Shown one piece after another: positions 17,012 through 25,733 of a stretch of DNA of 64,000 nucleotides (its first letter is position 1; every line of letters begins with the position of its first letter). Source of the DNA: Halobacillus kuroshimensis DSM 18393 (GTDB lineage Bacteria; Bacillota; Bacilli; Bacillales; Halobacillaceae); the NCBI RefSeq assembly GCF_000425705.1, contig NZ_AUDY01000009.1, forward strand, positions 432,065 through 496,064, in the 5' to 3' direction. The translations under genes and the position numbers were made by a program. The notes beneath the pieces are model-generated. The model saw only the letters and a list, made by a program, of their open reading frames with translations, was not told where the DNA came from and ran no database searches.

Positions 17012-18553
17012 ATGACATCTACGTTTCACGGGCTTGAAGTAGCCAAACGCGGCTTGTTTACCCAGCAGGCTGCCTTATACACAACCTCTCATAATATCGC
17101 CAACGCCAACACCGAAGGATATACGAGACAGCGCGTCAATTTCGAGCAGACAGGTCCATATCCGGCCGCCTCGAGAAACCGTCCGGAAATTCCCGGTCAG
17201 ATGGGAAGCGGTGTGCAGGCAGCTTCCATTGAGCGCGTGCGTGTCGGTTTTCTTGATCAACAGTACCGCGGGGAAGCCAGCAAAGCGGGCTATTATGATT
17301 TACGCTCGGATGCTCTTGCGCGTCTGGAAAGCGTCATGAACGAACCTTCCGAGGACGGTTTATCCAGCACGATGGACCGTTTCTGGGGAGCCCTTCAGGA
17401 TTTGTCCGTGAACCCGGAGGATTCAGGCGCCCGTTCTGTCGTCCGGCAGCGCGGCCAGGCGGTGGCCGAAACGTTCAACTATCTTTCCAACACGATCCAA
17501 ACGATGCAGAAGGATGTGAAAACGGAAGTGGGCGTCACGGAAAAGTCGATCAATTCCATCGCCAACCAGATTCATAATATCAATGAGCAGATCAGTGGAG
17601 TCGAGCCCCACGGAATGGTTCCGAATGATTTGTATGATGAGCGTGACCGCTTGATCGATCAGCTTTCCGAGCACGTCAACGTACAAGTGAGCTATGAGGA
17701 GACGTCCTCATCTGCCAGTCCACTGGCTATGGGGAGAGCGACGATTTCCTTAGTCAATCAGGACGGTAAAGCGATGAACCCGCCGGCCACCCTTGTAGAC
17801 GGAACCGTCGGTGGCGGCGTGAATGAGCTCGATGTCACCTATGGCGCAGACAGCGCTCTCGCTACAGGAATGACAGTAGGGGAGAACACGTACACGATAG
17901 ATGAATTTTCTTCCCCCGGAAAATTGAAAGGTTTAATCGAATCCGGTGGGTATGTGGAGGCCGGAGAGAAAAAGGGCAGCTACGAAGACATGCTCTCAGA
18001 TTTAGACCGGATGGCCACAGGCTTTGCGGATGCATTCAATACCGTTCATCAAAACGGCGAGTCCTTGAACAGCATCAATAACGGAACACCTGTACCGAAG
18101 TTTTTCGATATCGATATGTCGCAGGCAAACAATGACGGCGTGGTGGAAGGCATTGCAGGGACGTTGGATTTAACGGATGAAATCAAAGCCGACGGCGACA
18201 ACATCGCAGCAGCGGTGACAAACGAGTCGGGGAACGGTGAAAACGCCCGGAATCTTGCTGAAGTGAAGAACGAAAGTAACGCCCTTTTCGGGGAGGAAGC
18301 GTCCCTCTCCAACTTTTATGAATCCATGATTGGTACGATGGCCGTGGAAACACAGGAGGCGGACCGGATGTCAAAGAATGCCGGCACACTGCGAGCCTCC
18401 GTGGAGGAGCAGCGGCAGTCGGTCAGCTCTGTCTCCCTCGATGAGGAAATGGCCAATATGATCAAATATCAGCACGCCTATAATGCGGCCGCCCGTAACA
18501 TTACGATCATTGATGAAATGCTCGATACCATCATCAACCGGATGGGCGTCTAA
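17012..18553 (+). CDS. flgK: Flagellar hook-associated protein 1 FlgK
   Basis: A 513-residue secreted filament-hook junction protein. N-terminal D0 signature FHGLEVAKRGLFTQQAALYTTSHNIANANTEG (in part) and the C-terminal helix YQHAYNAAARNITIIDEMLDTIINRMGV (in part) are both canonical. The middle is variable. The SD GAGGAG precedes ATG 17012. It is exported by the flagellar type III system with FlgN help. Confidence 0.95.
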   Translation: MTSTFHGLEVAKRGLFTQQAALYTTSHNIANANTEGYTRQRVNFEQTGPYPAASRNRPEIPGQMGSGVQAASIERVRVGFLDQQYRGEASKAGYYDLRSDALARLESVMNEPSEDGLSSTMDRFWGALQDLSVNPEDSGARSVVRQRGQAVAETFNYLSNTIQTMQKDVKTEVGVTEKSINSIANQIHNINEQISGVEPHGMVPNDLYDERDRLIDQLSEHVNVQVSYEETSSSASPLAMGRATISLVNQDGKAMNPPATLVDGTVGGGVNELDVTYGADSALATGMTVGENTYTIDEFSSPGKLKGLIESGGYVEAGEKKGSYEDMLSDLDRMATGFADAFNTVHQNGESLNSINNGTPVPKFFDIDMSQANNDGVVEGIAGTLDLTDEIKADGDNIAAAVTNESGNGENARNLAEVKNESNALFGEEASLSNFYESMIGTMAVETQEADRMSKNAGTLRASVEEQRQSVSSVSLDEEMANMIKYQHAYNAAARNITIIDEMLDTIINRMGV

Positions 18554-18569
18554 GAAGGGAGGATAACCT

Positions 18570-19442
18570 ATGCGCGTAACTCAATCGATGTTAGCCGGCA
18601 ATATGCTGCGTAATTTAAGCAGCAGCTATGAAAACATGGGCACCTATCAGGATCAGCTGGCGACCGGGAAGAAGATCACCCGCGCCTCTCAGGACCCTGT
18701 TGTTGCGATGAAGGGCATGAATTACCGCTCCCAGCTTTCCGGAGTGGAACAGTATAAGCGGAACATCAGCGAAGTGCATAATTGGATGGACAGCAGTGAT
18801 TCTTCTATGAATGAAGCCACACAGGCGATGCAGCGTGTGCGAGAGCTGACGGTTCAGGCAAGTAACGGCACGTATGAAGGAGAACAGCTTGCCAACATCG
18901 CAAAAGAAATCCGCCAGTTGAAGGAGCATGTCGGAAGCATCGCCAACACGAAGGTGAACGATAAATACATCTTTAACGGGACCAATACGACAGCCGCACC
19001 GGTCAATATGGACAATGCCGCTTTTACGATCAATCAAAGCGCAAGTCCGGTCATGATTGAAGTGTCGGACGGCGTCCGGATTCAGACGAACGTGAACGCC
19101 GGTAATGTGTTCAACGAAGATTTATTCAACGACCTTGAAAGCTTTGCCAATGCTTTGGAAAGTGGGACAGACCTTGATGAATTTCTTGGTAAATTCGATG
19201 GTCATATCAACAATATCGTCAATGAGCGGGCCGACCTCGGCGCGCGGATGAACCGGGTCGAGCTGATTGAGGACCGTCTGGCGACTCAGGAGGTGTCGGC
19301 CTCCAAGCTTGTCTCCGATAATGAAGATGCCGACATTGAAAAAGTCATCATGGATTTGAAAACACAGGAAACGATCCACAGGGCCGCCCTCGGTGCTGGC
19401 TCACGCATTATCCAGCCGACGCTGATGGACTTTCTAAGATAG
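18570..19442 (+). CDS. flgL: Flagellar hook-associated protein 3 FlgL
   Basis: A 290-residue flagellin-like junction protein. It starts MRVTQSMLAGNMLRNLSSS and has the conserved flagellin-type block LATGKKITRASQDPVVAMKGM. The C-terminal helix ends in RIIQPTLMDFLR. The SD GGGAGG precedes ATG 18570. It forms the FlgK-FlgL junction on which Hag polymerises. Confidence 0.95.
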   Translation: MRVTQSMLAGNMLRNLSSSYENMGTYQDQLATGKKITRASQDPVVAMKGMNYRSQLSGVEQYKRNISEVHNWMDSSDSSMNEATQAMQRVRELTVQASNGTYEGEQLANIAKEIRQLKEHVGSIANTKVNDKYIFNGTNTTAAPVNMDNAAFTINQSASPVMIEVSDGVRIQTNVNAGNVFNEDLFNDLESFANALESGTDLDEFLGKFDGHINNIVNERADLGARMNRVELIEDRLATQEVSASKLVSDNEDADIEKVIMDLKTQETIHRAALGAGSRIIQPTLMDFLR

Positions 19443-19473
19443 GCTGCTCCCTGAAGGGACAGCCTGCTTTTTT
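19441..19473 (+). terminator. Terminator-like hairpin after flgL
   Basis: AGGCTG...CCCTGAAGGG...CAGCCT followed by six T. It lies inside the flagellar gene string, so it may reduce transcription into the fliW-csrA genes. Confidence 0.7.
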
Positions 19474-19493
19474 ATGAAAAGGAGAGCATCCTT

Positions 19494-20045
19494 ATGAACA
19501 TACCAAAGCTTCAGGTGCAGACGACTCAGGCACGGCTCGGTCATCAGGTGGATGGGTCACAGCAGACGATCCGTCAGCCGAAAGCGGAATTGTCCATCCA
19601 GCAGCCGGCGGCAGAAATGAATATCCGTCAGCGTCCTGGAAAACTGACAATCGACCAGACAAAGGCGTGGAACAATATTGATTTGAAAAGCGTGGCGAAG
19701 CGGAGTGATGAGCTTGCCGCTGCTGGCCGGCAGTTGTTGCTGGAAGGCATCGCCCGGATGGCGCGTGAAGGCGATGAGCTGATGAAAATCGAAAACGGCG
19801 GCAATCCAATCGCCTCTCATGGAGAGGAAAATGCCAAGCTGGATTTTACATTTGCGCCGGGAGGGCTGCCTGCGTATGATCTTGTTGACCTATCGTATGA
19901 GACCGCTTCTGTGGAAATTGACGTAGAGCCGCAGAAACCGGTGATCCAGGTTCAGCCGCAGAAACCACAGCATACGTATCAGCCTGGAGAAGTGAGCTTT
20001 CAGTTAGAACAGCATCCGGACGTACAGATCGACTGGAAAGTGTAA
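19494..20045 (+). CDS. yviE: DUF6470 family protein (YviE-like)
   Basis: A 183-residue protein with the N-terminal pattern IPKLQVQTTQARLGHQ followed by repeated short Q-P-rich strands (LSIQQPAAEMNIRQRPGKLTI) and a C-terminal PQKP repeat. This matches the Bacillus YviE protein that always precedes fliW. The SD AAAAGGAG precedes ATG 19494. Function is unknown; the position suggests a flagellar accessory role. Confidence 0.8.
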   Translation: MNIPKLQVQTTQARLGHQVDGSQQTIRQPKAELSIQQPAAEMNIRQRPGKLTIDQTKAWNNIDLKSVAKRSDELAAAGRQLLLEGIARMAREGDELMKIENGGNPIASHGEENAKLDFTFAPGGLPAYDLVDLSYETASVEIDVEPQKPVIQVQPQKPQHTYQPGEVSFQLEQHPDVQIDWKV

Positions 20046-20058
20046 AAGGAGAATGGAT

Positions 20059-20514
20059 ATGAATATCAATACAAAGCATTTCGGTGAACTTGCTGTAGAG
20101 GAAAAGGATCTTCTCACCTTCAAGCACGGACTGCCGGGATTTGAAGATGAGCATACATATGTGCTGCTGCCTGTGGATGAAAATGGTGTTTATTACGCGC
20201 TGCAGTCCGTGGACGAAGCCGAGGTGGCACTCATCGTCACCAACCCGTACCTGTTTTTTGAGGATTACGAGTTCCATATTGAAGACGCGGTCGTTGAAGA
20301 GCTTAGCCTGAACGGTCCGGAAGATGTAGCTGTCTACAGCGTGCTGACGCTAAAAGATCCTTTCACAGCCTCTACAATCAACTTGAAAGCTCCAATCGTG
20401 GTTAACGTCCATAAAAACAAGGCCAAGCAGGTCATCCTGAAAGAAGAAAGCTACCAGAGACGGCAACTTCTTTTGACAGAGGATAAAGGCGGTGAAGCTG
20501 ATGCTCGTCCTTAA
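20059..20514 (+). CDS. fliW: Flagellar assembly factor FliW
   Basis: A 151-residue acidic protein. Family blocks [33 protein letters not shown] and [10 protein letters not shown] are clear. FliW binds both flagellin and CsrA, relieving CsrA repression of hag when cytoplasmic flagellin is low. ATG 20059 has the SD AAAGGAG at 7 nt; ATG 20053 would be 1 nt from it. The 3' end overlaps csrA. Confidence 0.93.
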   Translation: MNINTKHFGELAVEEKDLLTFKHGLPGFEDEHTYVLLPVDENGVYYALQSVDEAEVALIVTNPYLFFEDYEFHIEDAVVEELSLNGPEDVAVYSVLTLKDPFTASTINLKAPIVVNVHKNKAKQVILKEESYQRRQLLLTEDKGGEADARP

Positions 20515-20716
20515 TCGTAAGTCCGGAGAATCGATCAAAATCGGTGATGACATCGAAATTAAAGTCGTTTCCATTGAAGGCGGACAGGTGAAGCTCGGCA
20601 TCGAGGCTCCCCGTCATATCGATATCCACCGCAAAGAAGTGTATGTCAGCATTGAAGAGGAGAACAAGGAAGCCTCCGCGCTTTCAAAAAATTTACTGGA
20701 TCTGCTGAAAAAATGA
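20501..20716 (+). CDS. csrA: Carbon storage regulator CsrA
   Basis: A 71-residue RNA-binding protein beginning [20 protein letters not shown], the canonical CsrA start. It has the RNA-binding strand segment and [13 protein letters not shown] near residues 43-55. ATG 20501 lies inside the fliW end (14-nt overlap), so the two are translationally coupled. It represses hag translation in B. subtilis; matching target sites are visible in the hag leader here. Confidence 0.95.
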   Translation: MLVLNRKSGESIKIGDDIEIKVVSIEGGQVKLGIEAPRHIDIHRKEVYVSIEEENKEASALSKNLLDLLKK

Positions 20717-20725
20717 AAATAATCG

Positions 20726-20752
20726 TTAACAGTGGGAAAAGTCGTCCGATAT
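20726..20752 (+). promoter_or_regulatory. Sigma-D promoter of hag
   Basis: TTAA (20726-20729), 15-nt spacer, TCCGATAT (20745-20752). This is close to the SigD consensus TAAA-N15-GCCGATAT. Confidence 0.8.
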
Positions 20753-20754
20753 AA

Positions 20755-20850
20755 GTAATGTAAAAGCATTACAAGAGTCGGCCGACTTTTTGTATGTATT
20801 CTAATGGATTTCACAAGGACGTGAAATCAACCATTTCAAGGAGGAATTTG
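20755..20850 (+). promoter_or_regulatory. hag leader: two upstream hairpins and two CsrA sites
   Basis: Downstream of the sigma-D box are GTAATG/CATTAC (20755-20772), then AGTCGGCCGACT followed by T5 (20776-20791), which resembles a weak terminator. Next is a CsrA hairpin: an 8-bp stem GATTTCAC/GTGAAATC presenting AAGGAC in the loop (20807-20828). The second GGA site, TCAAGGAGG, is the SD itself. This is the two-site layout of the B. subtilis hag leader. Confidence 0.75.
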
Positions 20851-20854
20851 TAAC

Positions 20855-22317
20855 ATGAGAATTAATCACAATATCGCGGCTTTGAATACTTATCGTCAAT
20901 TGGGCTCTGCTAACAATGCGCAGTCCAATTCTATGGAAAAACTATCTTCTGGTCTTCGTATTAACAACGCATCTGATGATGCCGCTGGTCTTGCGATCTC
21001 TGAGAAGATGCGTGGTCAGATTCGTGGGTTGGATCAAGCTTCTAAAAACTCTCAGGATGCAGTTTCAATGATTCAAACTGCTGAGGGAGCTCTTAATGAA
21101 ACTCATGACATACTTCAACGTATGCGTGAACTTTCAGTTCAAGGTGCTAACGATACAAACGTAACTGAAGATAGAGCAGCTATCCAAGAAGAATTAAACG
21201 AATTAAAAAACGAAATTGACCGTATTGGTGATACTACTGAATTTAATACGCAAAAGTTGCTTAAGGGAAATCTTGGAGGTACAGTCGATCAAGATTCAAC
21301 TACTACGACAGTCTTAGGAGTAGCTGGTGTTGCTTCTGCTGAAACTTCTGGTGCAACTGCAGGTACTTACGCAATTACTGCTGATACAACCGCCCACACT
21401 CTTACAATGACGTCTGGTGGTAAAACCCAAACCATTGACAATGCTGCAGGTGCTCAAGAACTTAATTTTTCTGACTTCGGCATAAGTATTAAAACAAATG
21501 CTGGGTATGCACAAGATGCTGGTGTTGGTGATGTAGTGGTAAACTCTGGCTCTGCAACATTCCAAATTGGTGCGAATGAAGATCAAAATATTTCTTTAGC
21601 GATCCGTAATATGAAAACAGATGGCGTTTTAGATTTAGCAGCAGCAGGTAAAGTGGATGTTACTGATCATTCAACAGCAAAAGCTTCAATTTCTAATATT
21701 GATAAAGCGATTACGGAGGTTTCCAAAGAACGTTCCAAGTTAGGTGCTTACCAAAACCGTCTTGACCATACCATCAACAACTTAAACACATCTTCTGAAA
21801 ACCTAACTGCTGCGGAATCTCGTATCCGTGACGTAGATTATGCCTTAGCTGCTTAATAATGCAACTAAAGCACAGTCGTCCTGACTGGTAACGGTCAGCG
21901 ATCATTATCGGGTGAATTGCTGGAAACCCCTGAGAACTTTTCTTACCACAACGTAATTGGAAACGATAAGCGTGAAGGTTAACAAAAGAAAAGATTGGGC
22001 AATCAGCAGCCAAGCTCCTGTCTCGAAAGAGTGGAGAAGGTTCAACGACTAGGATAGACCATCTAAAGCAAATGCAAGGATGATGAAATCCATAGGTGAA
22101 ACAATGTATCATCAGCATTGTGAATCCGAAGTGCCCGACCCCTCCTGGATTACTAGAGGGTGAAGATATAGTCTGGTCATTTGTGAAAGCAAATGTTCGC
22201 ACGATGGCGAAAGAAATGATGAACCAAACAAAGAACTCTATCCTTTCTCAAGCTGCACAGGCGATGCTTGCACAGGCAAACCAACAGCCACAGGGAGTTC
22301 TTCAACTTCTACGTTAA
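20855..22317 (+). CDS. hag: Flagellin Hag, split by a group I intron (exons 20855-21838 and 22204-22317)
   Basis: Exon 1 codes 328 residues: MRINHNIAALNTYRQLG at the start, LSSGLRINNASDDAAGLAIS, a variable middle, then NLTAAESRIRDVD. Exon 2 codes 37 residues: MAKEMMNQTKNSILSQAAQ onward to QPQGVLQLLR. Joining GAT (21836-21838) to ATG (22204) restores the canonical RDVDMAKEM helix and gives a 365-residue flagellin. Without splicing, translation runs five codons into the intron (YALAA) and stops at 21854-21856, losing the C-terminal D0 helix needed for polymerisation. The SD AAGGAGG precedes ATG 20855. Control: sigma-D, CsrA and FliW, plus splicing. Confidence 0.93.
21839..22203 (+). ncRNA. Group I self-splicing intron in hag (365 nt, no internal ORF)
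   Basis: All four core elements are present in order. P contains AATTGCTGGAAA (21915-21926) and Q contains AATCAGCAGCCAAGC (about 22001-22015); GCTG/CAGC form P4. R contains GTTCAACGACTAG (about 22040-22052) and S contains AAGATATAGTC (22163-22173); GACTA/TAGTC form P7. The 5' exon ends in T (21838) and the intron ends in G (22203). An internal guide near 21875-21880 (GTC) pairs with the exon end with the required G-U at the splice site, and intron TATGC pairs with GCACA next to it. Boundaries are fixed by protein continuity. A group I intron in a Geobacillus flagellin gene has been described. Confidence 0.93.
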
Positions 22318-22327
22318 TATTTATTGT

Positions 22328-22354
22328 AAAGGATCTCATTCTGAGGTCCTTTTT
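22328..22354 (+). terminator. Terminator of hag
   Basis: AAAGGATCTCA and TGAGGTCCTTT form a stem followed by T-rich sequence; it abuts the stop codon of the convergent endonuclease gene. Confidence 0.85.
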
Positions 22355-23337
22355 CATTTTTGTAGAATGAAGCAGTATTGTACGAGAGAGTTATATGAGA
22401 AACCAGTTCTTCTTTTTAACCAATACAGTTTTTCTAAATTCTCATTCCTCACTACAACTTGGTATTTATTGTAGCTACCTCTTTTATTCGTATTTAGTAA
22501 TGAAAAGTAGTGTAACTGATAAAACATATGATTTCTAACATCTTTAATAACACTGGATAGGTTAACCAACGAGTCATTTATTTCCTGTGTAGGTTTGTTC
22601 AAAGTAATGTTAATCGGAAGGCTTATTGTGGTCCTTTTATCCGGGAGTCCAGGTAATGATTCTGAATAGGAGATATGTTTCCGCTCCATACATGGTACCG
22701 GTGGAATTTGAATGAGATGAAGGAAATAGTGAATGGAGGGTTGGTCGTATAATACTAAGCGGTTGTAATTATCTAACAAAAAACGAAGCTGAAACTCTTT
22801 ATCGAAGAGTTTCATTAATTTTGTATTTTCAACGTAGGAGAAACATTCAGTGGAAATAATGATTTTTTGAGGAATATTTGAACGGGACTTTTTTAAATGT
22901 CCATCGTCGTAATACCACCATGCTAACATCTCATTAGTGAAGCAGGTTTCAATAAGGTGAAAGGGGATAGTCTTCTTACGGTCTTTATACCATTCCATTT
23001 CTAAAAAAGTTATGAGTTCAGATATTCTACTCTGGCATTGCCACGATTCAGAATACCCCTTCTTTAAACGGGAATCCTGTACTTTGCGGTAAGTTGGTAG
23101 TTGGAGAGGAATATAATCTTTGAGACTATGGTAACAATATGTCATCCATTCTTTATCCTTATCTGCGTGAATGAATTGCATCCTGGGCTGGCGATTTATT
23201 TGCTTTGTGATTCCTCCATCACCTAAAAGCTTACCGGTAATCCGGGATTTGATAGCTTGAGGGAGATCGACCCATAAGTTATTCAATAAATTACACTCCT
23301 CTGTAGAGAATGTACGTTCGTATTCTTCTCTCTTCAA
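22354..23337 (-). CDS. LAGLIDADG homing endonuclease, free-standing next to the hag intron
   Basis: Two LAGLIDADG motifs are visible: TGKLLGDGGI (about residues 35-43) and MLAWWYYDDGHL (about 137-148), each with the catalytic acidic residue. The protein is of the LAGLIDADG_2 / intron-DNA-endonuclease type. TTG 23337 is chosen because AAAGGA lies just upstream; the frame extends to 23427 but that part overlaps the flaG promoter and start. This gives 327 residues. The DNA is AT-rich compared with fliD and flgK. It is convergent with hag, outside the intron, and presumably cuts intronless hag alleles. Confidence 0.85.
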   Translation of the reverse strand: MKREEYERTFSTEECNLLNNLWVDLPQAIKSRITGKLLGDGGITKQINRQPRMQFIHADKDKEWMTYCYHSLKDYIPLQLPTYRKVQDSRLKKGYSESWQCQSRISELITFLEMEWYKDRKKTIPFHLIETCFTNEMLAWWYYDDGHLKKSRSNIPQKIIISTECFSYVENTKLMKLFDKEFQLRFLLDNYNRLVLYDQPSIHYFLHLIQIPPVPCMERKHISYSESLPGLPDKRTTISLPINITLNKPTQEINDSLVNLSSVIKDVRNHMFYQLHYFSLLNTNKRGSYNKYQVVVRNENLEKLYWLKRRTGFSYNSLVQYCFILQK

Positions 23338-23354
23338 TATATCCTTTCTAATAC

Positions 23355-23381
23355 TAAATAAAAAGTATAATGCTCCGATAT
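23355..23381 (+). promoter_or_regulatory. Sigma-D promoter of flaG-fliD
   Basis: TAAA (23355-23358), 15-nt spacer, TCCGATAT (23374-23381): an almost perfect SigD promoter. It sits upstream of the endonuclease start on the other strand, so the insertion left it intact. Confidence 0.85.
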
Positions 23382-23411
23382 AAAAAGAAAACCGTATAGG
23401 AGTTGTTGAAG

Positions 23412-23759
23412 GTGCACCTGCCCACACGCATCACCCCCTCACAACCCCTGCAGAGCACCTATAAGCCACATAACCCAACGACATCTGTTCAGGACGTACA
23501 GGAGAAGAGAGAAGCGTACTCTTTTCCTGCTGGTGAAAAAGAAAAGCTGACGCAGTTGACGGACAGCTTGAATGATATTTTCCAATCGTTGCAAACATCC
23601 CTGCGCTTTCAGTTCCACGATAAGCTCGGGGAATATTATGTAACCGTCGTCAATAATGAAACCGACGAAGTGATTAAGGAAATTCCGCCGAAGAAGATGC
23701 TGGATCTGTATGCATCGATTGCGGAATCGATCGGCATCATTGTCGACCATAAAATATAA
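23412..23759 (+). CDS. flaG: FlaG family flagellar protein (YvyC)
   Basis: A 115-residue protein: a variable N-terminus, then the FlaG domain with LRFQFHDKLGEYYVTVVNNETDEVIKEIPPKKMLDLYASI (key pattern EVIKEIPPKK). GTG 23412 is preferred, with AGGAG 9 nt upstream; TTG codons at 23403 and 23406 are alternatives. FlaG affects filament length in some species. It is co-oriented with fliD, 12 nt apart. Confidence 0.88.
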   Translation: MHLPTRITPSQPLQSTYKPHNPTTSVQDVQEKREAYSFPAGEKEKLTQLTDSLNDIFQSLQTSLRFQFHDKLGEYYVTVVNNETDEVIKEIPPKKMLDLYASIAESIGIIVDHKI

Positions 23760-23771
23760 GAAGGTGAAATC

Positions 23772-25313
23772 ATGAGTGATATGCGGATCGGAGGCCTGGC
23801 TTCCGGGATGGATATTGACGGTATCGTCAAGGATCTGATGAATGCGGAGAAACAGCCGTTAAACAAAATGGAGCAGGATAAGGAATGGCTCACATGGCAG
23901 CGGGATTCGTACCGTGATGTGAACAAGCAGTTGAAGGAACTGGATGATATGGCCTTTAACATGAAACTGCAGTCAACGTTCAATTCCAAAACAGCGACTT
24001 CTTCGAGTTCAGCCGTTTCTGCAACGGCCAACTCTTCCGCTGGAAACGGCGATTATACGCTGAGTGTCGAACAGCTGGCGACGGCTGCCTACAATTACAG
24101 TGAAGAAAAGATTACAAAAGATGGTTCATCATTTGATCCGAGTGCTTCGTTAAGCAGCCAGCAGAACAGCTTCAAAAATGGTCTGACGCTTGGCGAGACA
24201 TTTTCGATAACGACGTATAATGAAGACGGCTCAAAAAATACGAAGTCGTTCGAAGTGACCGGAGACAAGTCACTGAATGACGTTCTCTCTGAAATCAGCA
24301 AGTCTGATCTTGGTGTCCGTGCGTTTTATGATAAAAGTGCGGATAAAGTGATGATTGAACGAACCGTGACCGGAAACTTCAATCAGGATGATAATGAATT
24401 CTTAGGTGCGGAAATTGGTTTTGATGGAAGTGCCTCGTTTCTGTCTACGACCCTTGGCATTAAGAATGGGGATAACTCCTCCGGCTCGTGGAAGCTGAAT
24501 GAAAAAGGCGGACAGGATGCGAAGTTCACCTATAACAACGGACTGGAAATTTCGTCGAAGACCAACAACTACACGTTGAATGGTGTGAATTTTACCTTTA
24601 ACGAAGTGACCAACGGCAACGTCAAGGTCAATGTGACCAACAATGTGGATGACGCGTTTGATAAGATTGTCAAATTCGTCGATAAATACAATCAGATCAT
24701 TGAGGACTTGAACGGGAAGGTACAGGAAAAGAAGAACCGTGACTATCCACCACTGACAGCCGAACAGAAAGAGGATATGGAAGAGAAGGAAATCGAGCTG
24801 TGGGAAGAGCAGGCGAAGAGCGGCATGCTCCGCAATGACGCCGCTGTTTCTGGAGCCCTCAGCAAAATGCGGGAAAACTGGTACACACCTGTTCAGACAG
24901 ACGGAGCGTTTTCCATGCTGTCGCAGATTGGCATCACATCCTCCTCCAACTACCGTGACGGCGGTAAGCTCATCGTTGACGAGGACGATTTGAAGAATGC
25001 CCTTCGCAACGACCCGGAATCGGTCTATCAGCTGTTTTCGGGTACAGAGGAGAATCCCGGTATTGCACGGCGTCTGGAAACGACGATCGACAGCACCGTG
25101 AAATCGATCGAGCAAAAGGCAGGAAAAGCGACGACGCTTGATAACAATTTCCTGCTCGGCCGGCAGATTGAGGATTTAGATGATGAAATGGACAGCTTCC
25201 AGGACCGCTTGAATCAAATTGAAGACCGCTACTGGAGAGAGTTTACCGCGATGGAGAAGGCCATTTCACAGATGAACTCTCAGTCAGCTTTTATTATGCA
25301 GAACTTTGGCTAA
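23772..25313 (+). CDS. fliD: Flagellar filament cap protein FliD
   Basis: A 513-residue protein. N-terminal FliD_N: RIGGLASGMDIDGIVKDLM and PLNKMEQDKEWLTWQRDSYR (in part). C-terminal FliD_C contains QIGITSSSNYRDGG and the terminal coiled coil ending FTAMEKAISQMNSQSAFIMQ. The SD AAGGTG precedes ATG 23772. It caps the growing filament; its export is aided by FliT, encoded two genes on. Confidence 0.95.
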   Translation: MSDMRIGGLASGMDIDGIVKDLMNAEKQPLNKMEQDKEWLTWQRDSYRDVNKQLKELDDMAFNMKLQSTFNSKTATSSSSAVSATANSSAGNGDYTLSVEQLATAAYNYSEEKITKDGSSFDPSASLSSQQNSFKNGLTLGETFSITTYNEDGSKNTKSFEVTGDKSLNDVLSEISKSDLGVRAFYDKSADKVMIERTVTGNFNQDDNEFLGAEIGFDGSASFLSTTLGIKNGDNSSGSWKLNEKGGQDAKFTYNNGLEISSKTNNYTLNGVNFTFNEVTNGNVKVNVTNNVDDAFDKIVKFVDKYNQIIEDLNGKVQEKKNRDYPPLTAEQKEDMEEKEIELWEEQAKSGMLRNDAAVSGALSKMRENWYTPVQTDGAFSMLSQIGITSSSNYRDGGKLIVDEDDLKNALRNDPESVYQLFSGTEENPGIARRLETTIDSTVKSIEQKAGKATTLDNNFLLGRQIEDLDDEMDSFQDRLNQIEDRYWREFTAMEKAISQMNSQSAFIMQNFG

Positions 25314-25341
25314 ACGTTATAAAAAAAGGAGTGTTGAATAG

Positions 25342-25731
25342 ATGTCTATTCAAGCCTATCAAAACAACTCAGTGGAAACAGCCTCCCCTGGCGAACTGAC
25401 ACTCATGCTCTACAACGGCTGCATCAAATTCATCAAGGCAGCGGGAAAAGCGATGGAGCAGAAAGATATAGAAAGTAAAAATACGAATATCCAAAAAGCC
25501 CAGCGCATCATCCAGGAACTGATGGTGACGATGGACCAGAATACAGACATCAGCGCACAGGTGCTTCCTCTATATGACTATATGAACCGCCGTCTGATCG
25601 AAGCGAATACGAAAAATGATCCGGCCATCCTTGATGAAGTGGAAGGGCTCGTTGTCGAGTTCCGCGATACGTGGAAGCAGGTTATCCTGCAGACGAGAAA
25701 ATCCCAGTACCCTCAGGGCGGAAACGCGTAA
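25342..25731 (+). CDS. fliS: Flagellin export chaperone FliS
   Basis: A 129-residue helical-bundle protein with the family start AYQNNSVETASPGELTLMLY and NGCIKFIKAA. It binds the flagellin C-terminal D0 helix, the part encoded by hag exon 2, and prevents premature polymerisation. The SD AAAAGGAG precedes ATG 25342. Confidence 0.95.
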   Translation: MSIQAYQNNSVETASPGELTLMLYNGCIKFIKAAGKAMEQKDIESKNTNIQKAQRIIQELMVTMDQNTDISAQVLPLYDYMNRRLIEANTKNDPAILDEVEGLVVEFRDTWKQVILQTRKSQYPQGGNA

Positions 25732-25733
25732 CG

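Noticed and set aside
21839..21856. hag as a simple truncation pseudogene
   Set aside because: The intact exon 2 in the correct phase and the complete intron core show a spliced gene instead.
22354..23427. Endonuclease gene as an ORF inside a second intron
   Set aside because: No group I core or split exon surrounds it; flaG downstream is complete with its own promoter.
24402..25115. 237-codon open frame antisense to fliD
   Set aside because: Shadow of fliD; no ribosome site and no domain.
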